A stretch of 64,000 bases of DNA from Planctomycetota bacterium. GTDB taxonomy: Bacteria; Planctomycetota; UBA1135; UBA2386. The notes under the pieces are model-generated. The model worked only from the letters and a program-made list of their open reading frames with translations, had not been told where the DNA came from and searched no databases. The translations under genes were made by a program, and so were the position numbers. The stretch is from positions 230,815 through 294,814 of the forward strand of contig JACKIB010000005.1 in NCBI GenBank assembly GCA_020638695.1, given 5' to 3'. Shown in pieces: positions 36,130 through 44,611 of this stretch (positions within the stretch are counted from its first letter, which is position 1; the number at the start of each line of letters is the position of its first letter).

Positions 36130-37129
36130 CTACACCATCCGCGGCTACCAGCCGGGCGACGAGCGCGCGATCCTCGAGACCTTCAACCTGGTGTTCCGCG
36201 AGGTGTGCGGCGAGAGCTACGTCGACCGCGAACTGGACTTCTGGCGCTGGGAGTTCGAACAGTGCCCGTTCGGACATCGGATCTCGCTCGCGTTCACCGA
36301 CGACGGGGTGTGTGCCGCGCAGTACGCCGGCGTGGTCTACCCGATGGCGACCGCGTTCGGCGACACCACGTTCGTGCACATCGTCGACTCGATGGCCCAC
36401 CCCGAGCACCGCCAAGGACTCAAGCGGCCGGGGCTGTTCGTGAAGACGGCGTACCCCTGGTTCGAGCTGTGCCACCGCATGGGCGACGCGGTGATGTACG
36501 GCTACCCGGTGCCGATCGCCGAGCGCATCGGCCAGCGCTACCTGGAGTACCACCGGCTGCGGGTCGTGAACTACCTGACCCTCGAGCTGGCGAACGCGGC
36601 GTTCACCGCGCCCGCCGGAGTCGCAGTGCAGCAGGTCGGCGAGCTCGATCCGGAGGTCGATGCGCTGTTCGCGCGCCTCGCGGCGACCAAGCAATGCCTG
36701 ACGCGTCGCGATCGCCGCTACCTCGATTGGCGCTACCTGCGCATGCCCGGCGACGCCTACCGGCTGTTCGAGGCGCGGCGCGACGGCGCGCTGTGCGGGT
36801 TGCTGGTGCTGCGACCCCAGCACGAACTCGTGCCGGGGTCGTGCTCGATCGCCGACTGGCTCGTCGCCGAGGGCGATACCGAGACGATGGACGCGTTGCT
36901 CGCCGCGACCGCCGATTGCGGCCGCGCGCACGGGCGCCAGCGGCTGTTGGCGATCTTCCCCGACCCCAGTTCGGAGTTCGCCGCGATGGTAGCGCGCGGA
37001 TTCGTGGTGATGCCCTCCGCGGATACCCTCGAGCGCCGGCTAACCCACCGGATCTACCACCCGCAGATGACGACCGAGTGGTTGCAGCAGCATTGGTGGT
37101 ACACCCTGGGTGATTCCGATCTGATCTGA
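36122..37129 (+). CDS. GNAT-family N-acetyltransferase
   Basis: A 335 aa cytoplasmic protein that overlaps the PNP stop. Residues about 3-160 read as a GNAT domain: IRGYQPGDERAILETFNLVF, a beta-hairpin with AQYAGVVYP, then VDSMAHPEHRQGLKRPGLF for the acetyl-CoA-binding region. The second half has another GNAT-like beta-alpha arrangement, and the end (WWYTLGDSDLI) is a motif I recall from long GNAT proteins in surface-polysaccharide loci. The substrate is unknown. Its place before a hydrolase and a membrane glycosyltransferase is compatible with glycan modification. Confidence 0.8.
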   Translation: MSDYTIRGYQPGDERAILETFNLVFREVCGESYVDRELDFWRWEFEQCPFGHRISLAFTDDGVCAAQYAGVVYPMATAFGDTTFVHIVDSMAHPEHRQGLKRPGLFVKTAYPWFELCHRMGDAVMYGYPVPIAERIGQRYLEYHRLRVVNYLTLELANAAFTAPAGVAVQQVGELDPEVDALFARLAATKQCLTRRDRRYLDWRYLRMPGDAYRLFEARRDGALCGLLVLRPQHELVPGSCSIADWLVAEGDTETMDALLAATADCGRAHGRQRLLAIFPDPSSEFAAMVARGFVVMPSADTLERRLTHRIYHPQMTTEWLQQHWWYTLGDSDLI

Positions 37130-37133
37130 AGCC

Positions 37134-38045
37134 ATGGAGTCCTCCGCTGCGGCGACGACCACCACCGGTCGCGGTCCGCGCCGTCGCCCGCGTTTCGTGA
37201 TCTACCTCCTACTGCTGCTGACCGGCTTTTACCTGCTGCTGTGCGGCGCGGTGTACTTGCTGCAGGGTTGGCTGCTGTTCCCGGGGCGTGCCCGCGAGCG
37301 TCGGCCGGTCGAGCCTCCCCACGGTGTGGTGGTGGAGCAGCGTATGCGCCAGGCGGGGCAGCGGTTCCGCGTCGCGGTCGGCACGCCGGATGCAGTGCGC
37401 GGGGTCGCCGCGTTCTTCCTCGGCAATGGCGAAGACCTGTCGAACGGTGTGTGGGTGGCGGCGGTGCTGCGTGAGTACGGGCTGCTGGCGTTGGTCGCCG
37501 AGTACCCGGGCTACGGCGAAAGTGAAGGCACCCCGAGTTTCCGCTCGTTGCTCGAGGTCGCCGACCTGGTCGGTGCCGAGGCCGGCAGGCGCGCGCGCGA
37601 GCACGGCGTTCCGCTGGTGCTCGGTGGTCGATCGCTCGGGACCTTTTCCGCCGTGCACCTCGCGGCGCGCGATCGCACCGCGCCGGACGACGTCGTGTCT
37701 CGATCCGGCAAGCAGCCGTCGGGTCGGGAGACGCGGGTGGTGCTGTTCGCGCCGCCGACCAGCATCGCGGCGGTGGCCCGGCTGCGCTTTCCCGTGCTGC
37801 CGACTGGCTGGCTGTTGCGCCACCCGTTCGACAACCTCGGGAAGGTCGCGGAAGTGCGCGCGCCGGTGCTGATCGTGCACGGTGAACGCGACGAGGTGGT
37901 GCCCAGCACGATGGGGAGGGCGCTCGCCGAGGCTCTGCCGCGGGCCACCTATCACGAGGTGGGTGGAGTGGGGCACAACGACCTGCCGCTGCAACGCAGC
38001 GGTCCGACCGGTGAACTGCTCGCCCGATTCCTGCTCCAACGCTGA
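37134..38045 (+). CDS. Membrane-anchored alpha/beta hydrolase
   Basis: A 303 aa protein with one N-terminal membrane helix (about residues 23-46) after an Arg-rich cytoplasmic tail. The hydrolase domain shows YPGYGESEG, the nucleophile elbow GGRSLGT, LIVHGERDEVVP for the acid and GGVGHND for the catalytic His. The overall pattern resembles BEM46/ABHD13-type hydrolases. The substrate is not inferable. It lies 4 bp after the GNAT gene, and its 3' end overlaps the next gene's proposed start. Confidence 0.9.
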   Translation: MESSAAATTTTGRGPRRRPRFVIYLLLLLTGFYLLLCGAVYLLQGWLLFPGRARERRPVEPPHGVVVEQRMRQAGQRFRVAVGTPDAVRGVAAFFLGNGEDLSNGVWVAAVLREYGLLALVAEYPGYGESEGTPSFRSLLEVADLVGAEAGRRAREHGVPLVLGGRSLGTFSAVHLAARDRTAPDDVVSRSGKQPSGRETRVVLFAPPTSIAAVARLRFPVLPTGWLLRHPFDNLGKVAEVRAPVLIVHGERDEVVPSTMGRALAEALPRATYHEVGGVGHNDLPLQRSGPTGELLARFLLQR

Positions 38046-39726
38046 CGCGCCGGCGGTCCCGCGCTGGGCGTCGTGGGTCGCCGCGGCGGTCGCACTCGGG
38101 GTGGTCGCCGGCCAGTTGGCGCGGCTGTGGCCACTCGACGTGCACCTGCGCGACGACGCGTTCTACTACTTCGCCTGGGCGCGCAGTTTGGCTGCCGGTC
38201 AGGGGCCCTGCGTCACCGACGGGGTCCCGACCTCCGGAGTCCACCTCGCATGGGCGGTGCTGCTGAGCGGGATCGCGGCGCTGGCCGGGGTAGCGTCGCT
38301 CCCGCCGATTGCGGTGGTCCTCGGCACCGGCCTGCACGGAGTGGCAGCGGCGCTGATCGCCCGCGCGTTTCAGGCGCCGGTGCGCGGAGCGGGTGCGCTC
38401 GCCGGACTGCTCTACCTTGGTTCGGCGCCGCTGACCAACGAGGCGATGAACGGTCAGGAGACCGCGCTGGCCAACGTGGCGTTGGCCGGGTTGTGCGCCG
38501 TGCACCGCCGTGGAACGTGGTGGTTCCTCGGCGGCACGATGCTGGTCGCGGCGGCGCGCAGCGATCTGCTGCTGTTCGCCCTTGCGCTGGCTCTCGCGGT
38601 GCCCGGCGCGCGGCTGCGCCGAATGTTCGCGTTTGCGGTCGCGATCGGCTGCTACGCACTGTGGAACGTTTGGCTGGCCGGCACGCCGCTGCAGGATTCG
38701 GCGGCGCCGATACCTTGGCTCATGGCCCAGGAGCGTGCGGCCGCCGGCGAGCCCTGGGTCGACGGCCTGTGCGCCCGCGCGTTGCCGACACTTCTCGGGA
38801 CGAGGTTCCGCACTTGGTCGACCCCGCTCGCCGCGGCCTGGCTGCTCGCCGCGTGGTTCGGGTTCCGTCGCGGCGACCGGGAGCTCGCCTGGCTGCTCGC
38901 CGGGGGTCTCGGTCTGGTCGTGGTGCACGATCTGTGGCGCGCGTACCCGCGCGACTACTACTTCGCTCCGCTGGCCGTCGGTGGCGCGCTCGGACTGATT
39001 CGCTTGTTCGCACATGCACCTCGGTTGGCGTTCGGTGTCGCGGCGCTGGCGTTGCTGTGGAACATCCGCCACGCTGCGGACCCGCCGCGCCTCCACGGGG
39101 CCCAGCGCGAGATGACCATGGCCGGGCGGCTGCTCGATCGCTTTGTGCCGCCTGGCGACCGAGTTGGGTGTTTCAACGCGGGAATCGTCACCTGGCTGCG
39201 GCCTGGGCAGGTGGTCAACCTCGACGGCGTAGTGAACCGCGCGGCGTTCGACAGCCTTCGCAAGAGTGAGCTGGCGCGCTACCTCGCGGAGCATCGGGTG
39301 GCATGGATCGCCGACAACCCGGTGCAGTTGGCTCACCGCGGTGTGCACTCGTGTGGCCGCTACTTCGGCGCGGCGTTTAGCCCTCAGGACTTGGTCGAGG
39401 TAGCGCGGTTCGTGTGGCCCGGGGATCCCGGGAGGGGCTGGCGCCGCGCCGGGACGGAGTGGCTCGGGTTGTACGCGCGGGATGGCCACCGCTCTATGTT
39501 GGCGGCCACGGAACGGATGTCGGACCTCGGGCCCGCGCCTCTGGGCGATCGGTTCATCCTGTGGCGTGCCCGCATGGGCGAGGTGCTGCGCGACCGGCAG
39601 GGCGAAGTGTGGCGGGCGGACGCCGATCGGGTGTTCGTGTTGCAGGTGGCGCGGCGCGGGGTAGGGCCCTGGCAGCTGTTCGCGGGGGCGTCAGCGCTGC
39701 CCCTGCTCACCCTGTCGGATCGTTGA
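38011..39726 (+). CDS. Polytopic membrane glycosyltransferase-like protein (GT-C type)
   Basis: The start is uncertain: GTG at 38011 (571 aa, 35 bp overlap with the hydrolase gene) preserves the first membrane helix. GTG at 38101 would remove most of it. The N-terminal region has DVHLRDDAFYYFAWARSLAAG, an acidic-pair motif after the first helix as in GT-C enzymes using polyprenyl-phosphate sugars. About ten hydrophobic helices follow, then a soluble C-terminal domain of about 190 residues. The acceptor and donor are unknown. It ends a five-gene operon; a link to nucleoside uptake is not obvious. Confidence 0.8.
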   Translation: MNCSPDSCSNADAPAVPRWASWVAAAVALGVVAGQLARLWPLDVHLRDDAFYYFAWARSLAAGQGPCVTDGVPTSGVHLAWAVLLSGIAALAGVASLPPIAVVLGTGLHGVAAALIARAFQAPVRGAGALAGLLYLGSAPLTNEAMNGQETALANVALAGLCAVHRRGTWWFLGGTMLVAAARSDLLLFALALALAVPGARLRRMFAFAVAIGCYALWNVWLAGTPLQDSAAPIPWLMAQERAAAGEPWVDGLCARALPTLLGTRFRTWSTPLAAAWLLAAWFGFRRGDRELAWLLAGGLGLVVVHDLWRAYPRDYYFAPLAVGGALGLIRLFAHAPRLAFGVAALALLWNIRHAADPPRLHGAQREMTMAGRLLDRFVPPGDRVGCFNAGIVTWLRPGQVVNLDGVVNRAAFDSLRKSELARYLAEHRVAWIADNPVQLAHRGVHSCGRYFGAAFSPQDLVEVARFVWPGDPGRGWRRAGTEWLGLYARDGHRSMLAATERMSDLGPAPLGDRFILWRARMGEVLRDRQGEVWRADADRVFVLQVARRGVGPWQLFAGASALPLLTLSDR

Positions 39727-39762
39727 CTCGGCGCGGCCGTTTGGTGGCGACGCGCCAGCGGG

Positions 39763-39768
39763 TAGCCT
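39763..39768 (+). promoter_or_regulatory. Candidate -10 box (TAGCCT) for fbp
   Basis: TAGCCT lies inside a GGTGGC/GCCACC inverted repeat (39743-39748 and 39772-39777), 31 nt before the fbp ATG. The repeat could be an operator or a remnant terminator of the operon upstream. Confidence 0.3.
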
Positions 39769-39799
39769 GTAGCCACCCGTTCTCGCTCAATCCCGACCG

Positions 39800-40783
39800 A
39801 TGATTCGAACCACTCTCGCCGAACAGATCGCCCACGACCAGGCCCGCAACAAGGCGTCGGGCGAGCTCTCGCTGCTGCTCAACCGCATCACCCTGGCGGG
39901 CCGCATGATCGCCGCCGAGATCATGCGCGCTGGCCTGCACGGCAAGCTGGGTCGCACTGGCGAAGTGAACGTGCAGGGCGAAGAGGTGAAGGCGCTGGAC
40001 GTCATCGCCAACGAGATCTTCCTCCAGGTGTTCGCCAACATCGAGGTGGTCAAGTCGATGGCGTCGGAGGAGATGGAACACGTGCACACCTACGAGGGAG
40101 AGCGGGCCGGCAAGTACGTGCTGTTGTTCGATCCGCTGGACGGCTCCGGCAACATCGACGTGTGTGGCTCGATGGGCACGATCTTCAGCATCTTCCGCCG
40201 CCTCGAGCCCGGCGCCGGCACCTCGGCGAAGGACTTCTTCCGCCCCGGCCACGAGCAGATCGCCGCCGGCTACGTGCTCTACGGCCCGGCGACGATGTTC
40301 GTCTACACCGCCGGCAACGGAGTCAACGGGTTCACGCTCGATCGCTCGATCGGTGCGTTCTACCTGACGCACCCGAACATCCAGTTCGCCTCCGGCAAGG
40401 GCAGCTACGCGGTCAACGAGGCCAACGAGCCCAACTGGGACGACAAGACCAAGGCGATGGTGCGCACCTTCCGCGAGGGGCGAACCGCGTGTGGCAAACG
40501 CTCGGCGCGCTACGTCGGGGCGCTGGTGGCGGACTTCCACCGCACCATGATCCAGGGCGGGGTCTACATGTACCCCGGCGACAAGAAGAGCCCCAATGGC
40601 AAGCTGCGGTTGCTGTACGAGTGCTCCCCGCTGGCCATGGTGGCGCGGGAGGCTGGTGGCGCGGCGAGCACCGGGACGATGGACGTGCTGGACGTCGTGC
40701 CCGAGGCGTTGCATCAGCGGGTGCCGCTGTTCATCGGTGCGAAGGACGACGTCGCGGAGGCGGTGCGGCTGCTGCAGGGGTAG
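39800..40783 (+). CDS. fbp: Fructose-1,6-bisphosphatase class I
   Basis: A 327 aa class I FBPase, the gluconeogenic and pentose-cycle step releasing phosphate from fructose-1,6-bisphosphate. The metal-site signature FDPLDGSGNIDV is exact (class norm FDPLDGSSNID). The KGSYAVNEAN, GVYMYPGDKKSPNGKLRLLYE and CSPLAMVAREAGG segments confirm the assignment. The length is as expected. It follows the membrane glycosyltransferase by 73 bp with its own candidate promoter, so it is probably separately transcribed. Confidence 0.97.
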   Translation: MIRTTLAEQIAHDQARNKASGELSLLLNRITLAGRMIAAEIMRAGLHGKLGRTGEVNVQGEEVKALDVIANEIFLQVFANIEVVKSMASEEMEHVHTYEGERAGKYVLLFDPLDGSGNIDVCGSMGTIFSIFRRLEPGAGTSAKDFFRPGHEQIAAGYVLYGPATMFVYTAGNGVNGFTLDRSIGAFYLTHPNIQFASGKGSYAVNEANEPNWDDKTKAMVRTFREGRTACGKRSARYVGALVADFHRTMIQGGVYMYPGDKKSPNGKLRLLYECSPLAMVAREAGGAASTGTMDVLDVVPEALHQRVPLFIGAKDDVAEAVRLLQG

Positions 40784-40810
40784 TGGGCCCCCGCCCGGGC
40801 GCTGTCGCCG

Positions 40811-41359
40811 CTACCGGTACTGACCGATAAGCGCGTCGTCGATCGGCGCGTGCGTGAGGTGGCCGGAGTAGTTGGCCATCACGGACAGTGCCAGCCGCGC
40901 GATCAGCTCGAGCGCCTGGGCTCGCGAGAAACCACCAGCGAGGAACTCGGCGACGTCGGTTGCCGCCACGGCACCGCGCTGGCGGAGAAGCTGGCGAGCG
41001 AAGCGAATCAGCGCGGCGTGGCGGGGATCGGTCGGGTCTTGCTTTGCGCGCACCCGGTCGATGGTCTCGGTCGGCAGTCCCAGTTTGGCGCCGAACGTCG
41101 CGTGGATCGCCGTGCAGTAGCGGCAGCCGTTCTCTACCGCGTTGAGCAGAGACACCAGCTCTCGCTCGGCCGCCGCGAAAGTGCCACGTGTTTCGAGTTG
41201 CTCGCGCAAGGTGGCGAACGCTTCGATGAGCTGGGGAGATTCGGACATCGCCGCAGCGAGGTTGGGGATCATGCCCACGCTGGCCTCGAGGCGCTCGAGC
41301 GTCGGTCGTGAATCGGCTGGTGCGGACGCCAGAGTATGGACGGGGAATTCGGTCGTCAT
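40811..41359 (-). CDS. Carboxymuconolactone decarboxylase / AhpD-like protein
   Basis: Start ATG at 41359 gives 182 aa; the longer frame overlaps the divergent regulator and is rejected. The CMD/AhpD core has the redox motif CRYCTAIH (CxxC followed by H three residues on), as in peroxidase-related alkylhydroperoxidase-like proteins that reduce peroxides through cysteine chemistry. All-helical composition fits the family. It is divergent from an XRE regulator gene 126 bp away, which probably controls it. Confidence 0.92.
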   Translation of the reverse strand: MTTEFPVHTLASAPADSRPTLERLEASVGMIPNLAAAMSESPQLIEAFATLREQLETRGTFAAAERELVSLLNAVENGCRYCTAIHATFGAKLGLPTETIDRVRAKQDPTDPRHAALIRFARQLLRQRGAVAATDVAEFLAGGFSRAQALELIARLALSVMANYSGHLTHAPIDDALIGQYR

Positions 41360-41485
41360 GATGGTCGTGGGTGTGGCAGCGGACCATTCCGCCGCGACAC
41401 GGGCGCCGATTCTGGGCTTCGCGCGAGGGGTGCCAATTCCCTCACAGGTAGTAGCCGTCGCGATGCCCGACGGAAGAATCCAGGC

Positions 41486-42271
41486 ATGACCACTCCGGTT
41501 CCATCGCCGTCGTTCGGGTCCCTGCTGCGCAGTTGGCGCCGTCGCCGTGGTCTCAGCCAGATGGCATTGGCGCTCCGCGCCGACGTGTCGCAGCGACATC
41601 TGAGCTTCCTGGAGAGCGGCCGATCCAACCCGAGCAGGGAGATGGTGTTGCTGCTGACCGGCAACCTGCAGGTGCCGCTGCGGGAGTGCAACGAGCTGTT
41701 GCTCGCCGCGGGCTTCGCACCCGAGTATCGAGAGTCGCGGCTGGACGGACCGCAGCTCGCCGCCGCCAACGCAGCGATCGACCTCATCCTCGGCAACCAC
41801 GAGCCGTACCCGGCAGTCGTCATGGATCGACACTGGAACCTCGTGCGCGCAAACGGCGCGGCACAGCAGCTGTTCGAACGGCTACTCGGCAGACGAGCCG
41901 CGAGTCAGCCCGCCAACGTGGTGCGGTTGCTGTTCGCCGAGGATGGTCTGAAGCCGTACCTCGCGAACTGGCCGCAAGTGGCGGTGGCGATCGTCGAGCG
42001 GGTGCACAACGAGGCGGTGGGAGGCGTGGTGGACGAGCCAACCGCGTCGCTTCTGGCGGATATCCAGGTCGAGGTCGCCCGGCTGAGGAATGTGGGAGAC
42101 GTGGCCGATGCCTGGCCCCTGGTGCCGTTGCGCTTTCGCAAGGGCGATTTGGCGGTGGACTACTTCTCCATGGTGACCACGCTCGGCACGCCGCGCGACA
42201 TCGCGCTGCAGGAGTTGCGGATCGAGTGCTTCTTTCCGGTGGGAGAAGGTGACGTGCCGGGCGCGGGGTGA
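41486..42271 (+). CDS. XRE-family regulator with MmyB-like ligand-binding domain
   Basis: A 261 aa regulator. The N-terminal HTH_3 domain (about residues 10-65) reads LLRSWRRRRGLSQMALALRA and VSQRHLSFLESGRSNPSREM, typical of MmyB-type proteins. The C-terminal PAS-like MmyB domain (about 95-255) contains DRHWNLVRANGAA and FRKGDLAVDYFS. Members bind fatty-acid-like ligands and often regulate a neighbouring oxidoreductase. The divergent AhpD-like gene is the likely target. The start ATG at 41486 fits the alignment; the preceding frame is shadow. Confidence 0.92.
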   Translation: MTTPVPSPSFGSLLRSWRRRRGLSQMALALRADVSQRHLSFLESGRSNPSREMVLLLTGNLQVPLRECNELLLAAGFAPEYRESRLDGPQLAAANAAIDLILGNHEPYPAVVMDRHWNLVRANGAAQQLFERLLGRRAASQPANVVRLLFAEDGLKPYLANWPQVAVAIVERVHNEAVGGVVDEPTASLLADIQVEVARLRNVGDVADAWPLVPLRFRKGDLAVDYFSMVTTLGTPRDIALQELRIECFFPVGEGDVPGAG

Positions 42272-42327
42272 GGCACGTGCGGTGCGCGTGGGCGGTTCAG
42301 GTGCGCTTCGAGTGCACGGCACGCCTG

Positions 42328-42488
42328 GGAGTCTGCGCCATGGAAGGTCGATTCAGGAGGTGCGTGGGTTTCGGCGCAGGTCGCCGCCCGAGAACGCCGC
42401 CGAATCGGTGGATTCGGCGAGGCTCTCGGGAGGTGACGGGTGCTGGAAGGCGCGGATCTCTGGATTGTCATTCTGTGGCGCAGACTCC
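42328..42488. repeat. Long imperfect palindrome (161 bp) with conserved ends
   Basis: A 13 bp perfect inverted repeat GGAGTCTGCGCCA (42328-42340) and TGGCGCAGACTCC (42476-42488) encloses the whole element. Inside, the two arms keep matching with gaps and G-T pairs to a central perfect hairpin (42398-42419, 9 bp stem, loop GGTG) that is flanked by another 7 bp pair (42387-42393 and 42424-42430). It fills the gap between the convergent regulator and PLD-like genes. Its end sequence recurs at 44417. Confidence 0.6.
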
Positions 42489-42527
42489 TGGGTCCACGGG
42501 GATCCGGGGTGGCGCCTGCGCCGCGGA

Positions 42528-44249
42528 TCACTTCGCAAACAGCTTCCGATCCCGCACCTTTCGGGGATCGGTCCAGTGCTCGAGCCACCAAGGATTCTCC
42601 CCCGACTTGCGCGGCGGACGGGCCAGGAACAGCTTCTTGCGGGCCTTCTTGCTCTCGGCCTGGGTGACGCGGAAGTGGTAGTGGTCGAAGATGCGCAGCG
42701 CCTCGATCATGAAGGACACGGCCACGCGCCGGTCGCGAATCAGCAGCAGGTTCTCGCCGTTCTTCCGGTCGGCGGCACTGGAGAAGTTGTAGGAGCCGAA
42801 CCAGACGCGCGCCGACGGCTTGTCGAAATCGACCACCACGAACTTGTGGTGCATGCGGTTGCCGGCGCCCCCGGTCGGTTCGGACTTGAACGGTTCCGGG
42901 ACCTTGCTGCCGGTCAACGCGGCGGCGTAGACCGGGCTCACGTTGCCACCCGGCACCTGCACGTCGAGGCCGTCCTTGGTCTTGCGGTCGGAGACCCCGT
43001 ACACGAAGCGCTTGGCGTTCTTGGTCAGTGCCTTGATCGCGTCGCGCATCGGTCCCGGCGTCTGATGCAGGAACGCCAGCGAATAGAGCAGGCTGGACTT
43101 GGCTTTGCCGACGTCCGCCGCGACGGCGTCCAGCTGCGCGTTGGTGGCATCGTGTGGCGAGAAGGTGACTCGGGCGTCGATCGAGCCGAGGTCGAGCTTC
43201 GTCCACCCAGCCGGCGCCGCGCCGCCGAAGCCGCTTGCGGTCGAGTTGGCCCAATATGCGTCGAACGCGTCACGGAACGGCTTGGTCGCCTTCTTGCCGC
43301 GCACCACGACCGCGTGGTTCGACTGCACGTACAGCCCGCGCCAGGTGAAGTTCGTCGAGCCACACACGGCGGCCTTGGTCTTCGGCCCGTGGACCACGAT
43401 GGTCTTGTTGTGCTGCAGCCCGCCCATGTGCTGCCGCCGGACGTTCGCCTCGCCGGCGGACTTCTCGAGACGCTTCGCCGCCTTCGACTCGGGCGAGTTC
43501 GCGTCGGCGTGGTGCGCACTGTCGTCGATGAGGACCTTCAGCCGCTTCCCGAGCTTCTCGAGACGGGCGACGACCTCCGGTTCATTCAGGTCATAGGCGA
43601 CCACGCGGACCTCGGCCTTCTTGTCGGCGATCGCCTGGTCGAGCACCTCGAGGATTGCACTCCGGGCTTCGAATCCCATCCACGCGAGCGCCGTGGCCGA
43701 GTCGACGTGGGTGGGCACGAACGTCAGCCCCTTGTCGGCCTTGGCCGGCAAGAGCTTGCTGATCGGACCGTGTTGCTGGAAGCGATCCACGAACGCCTGC
43801 GACGACACGAAGCCGCGCGTGAACGCGATGTTGAGCTTGCCGGGGTAGGTGTCGCGGCGCAGCTCGAGCGCCGCCGTCTGGCTCTCGCCGTAGCTGAGCT
43901 CGTCGGCCGCGTTCATGAACACCGGCGTGACGCGGTAGGTGAACTCGCCCGCGAGTTCGGCGTTGCGCGGGAAGTGCACCCAGCGGAACTTCTGGATCGG
44001 TGCGCGCAAGGTCGACTTCGCGTTCGGATCGATCGCTCCGTCGGCCAGCGGAAAGGTGAGTCGGTTCTTCAGCGCGTAGAACTTGCTGCCCTGCGGCTCG
44101 CGGTACTCGATGGCGAAGCCGACGAAGTCGTTCGGCGGCCTGCCCTTCTTCCAGTTCATCGCGAGCAGCACCATTCCGTCCCCACGGTGGATGCGTAGGG
44201 TGAACAGGGCCGTGGCGTTGCGCCCCGAAACCTGAAAGTCGTCGCTCAT
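42528..44249 (-). CDS. Phospholipase D-like domain protein with two HKD-type sites
   Basis: Start ATG at 44249 has AGGAAG upstream and gives 573 aa with no signal peptide. The N-terminal 170 residues are a beta-rich domain of unknown type. Two PLD-like halves follow. The second has a complete HKD site (H467, K469, D474) followed by GSYNFSS. The first has H280 and K282, but His287 occupies the Asp position, followed by GSTNFT. The PLD superfamily includes phospholipases, nucleases and transphosphatidylases; the substrate cannot be told. The gene is isolated and bracketed by palindromic repeats, which would fit acquisition. Confidence 0.88.
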   Translation of the reverse strand: MSDDFQVSGRNATALFTLRIHRGDGMVLLAMNWKKGRPPNDFVGFAIEYREPQGSKFYALKNRLTFPLADGAIDPNAKSTLRAPIQKFRWVHFPRNAELAGEFTYRVTPVFMNAADELSYGESQTAALELRRDTYPGKLNIAFTRGFVSSQAFVDRFQQHGPISKLLPAKADKGLTFVPTHVDSATALAWMGFEARSAILEVLDQAIADKKAEVRVVAYDLNEPEVVARLEKLGKRLKVLIDDSAHHADANSPESKAAKRLEKSAGEANVRRQHMGGLQHNKTIVVHGPKTKAAVCGSTNFTWRGLYVQSNHAVVVRGKKATKPFRDAFDAYWANSTASGFGGAAPAGWTKLDLGSIDARVTFSPHDATNAQLDAVAADVGKAKSSLLYSLAFLHQTPGPMRDAIKALTKNAKRFVYGVSDRKTKDGLDVQVPGGNVSPVYAAALTGSKVPEPFKSEPTGGAGNRMHHKFVVVDFDKPSARVWFGSYNFSSAADRKNGENLLLIRDRRVAVSFMIEALRIFDHYHFRVTQAESKKARKKLFLARPPRKSGENPWWLEHWTDPRKVRDRKLFAK

Positions 44250-44611
44250 CGTCGCTTCCTGCCGCTCGCAGTCTCCAGTCGTGGGTTCGGGCCGCTTTCG
44301 GACTCGGGTCGGATGGTCGCGCATGTCGGCGCGTCGGGCAACGGCCGTTCGGTACGGATGCGATTCCGGGCGTGGGGGGCGCCAGGGCTATCCTGCAGCA
44401 CCGGCTTCGCTCCCGCGGCGCAGACTCCTAGGTGTTGCGACCGACTTGGCGCGTCGCCGGACCGACGTCGGTTGGCGGCGGAAGCCCTTGCCTCGGTATG
44501 AGTCTTCAGCGTGCGGCGCGCGGTCGGTTCGCGAGACACGCGTGCCGAAGACCGCGCTCCGCGACAGACCGCGGCCCGCTCGCCGGCTCCACGGTGCCGC
44601 GACTTGTCGCC
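44250..44611. other. 362-bp intergenic region with second palindromic element
   Basis: No gene is supported. The left part is the PLD gene's upstream region with its Shine-Dalgarno. The right part holds the second palindromic element (44417-44504). The remainder shows no box or structure I can defend. Confidence 0.5.
44417..44504. repeat. Second imperfect palindrome sharing the GGCGCAGACTCC end
   Basis: Begins with GGCGCAGACTCC (44417-44428), identical to the right end of the element at 42476-42488. It is centred on a perfect 12 bp palindrome, ACCGACGTCGGT (44461-44472). The distal arm is weaker (GAGTCT near 44500 pairs with AGACTC). It suggests a related, more decayed copy of the same repeat type on the other side of the PLD gene. 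Confidence 0.45.

Noticed and set aside
38073..39269. Plus-strand frame of 398 codons in another phase over the GT-C-like gene
   Set aside because: Arg-rich, no membrane pattern; the chosen frame has regular hydrophobic helices and the acidic GT-C-type motif.
41360..41833. Long N-terminal extension of the AhpD-like protein
   Set aside because: It overlaps the divergent XRE regulator; the ATG at 41359 gives the normal family length.
42272..42527. Possible small gene between the XRE regulator and the PLD gene
   Set aside because: The frames present show no ribosome-binding site or protein-like composition, and the segment is better explained as a long palindrome.
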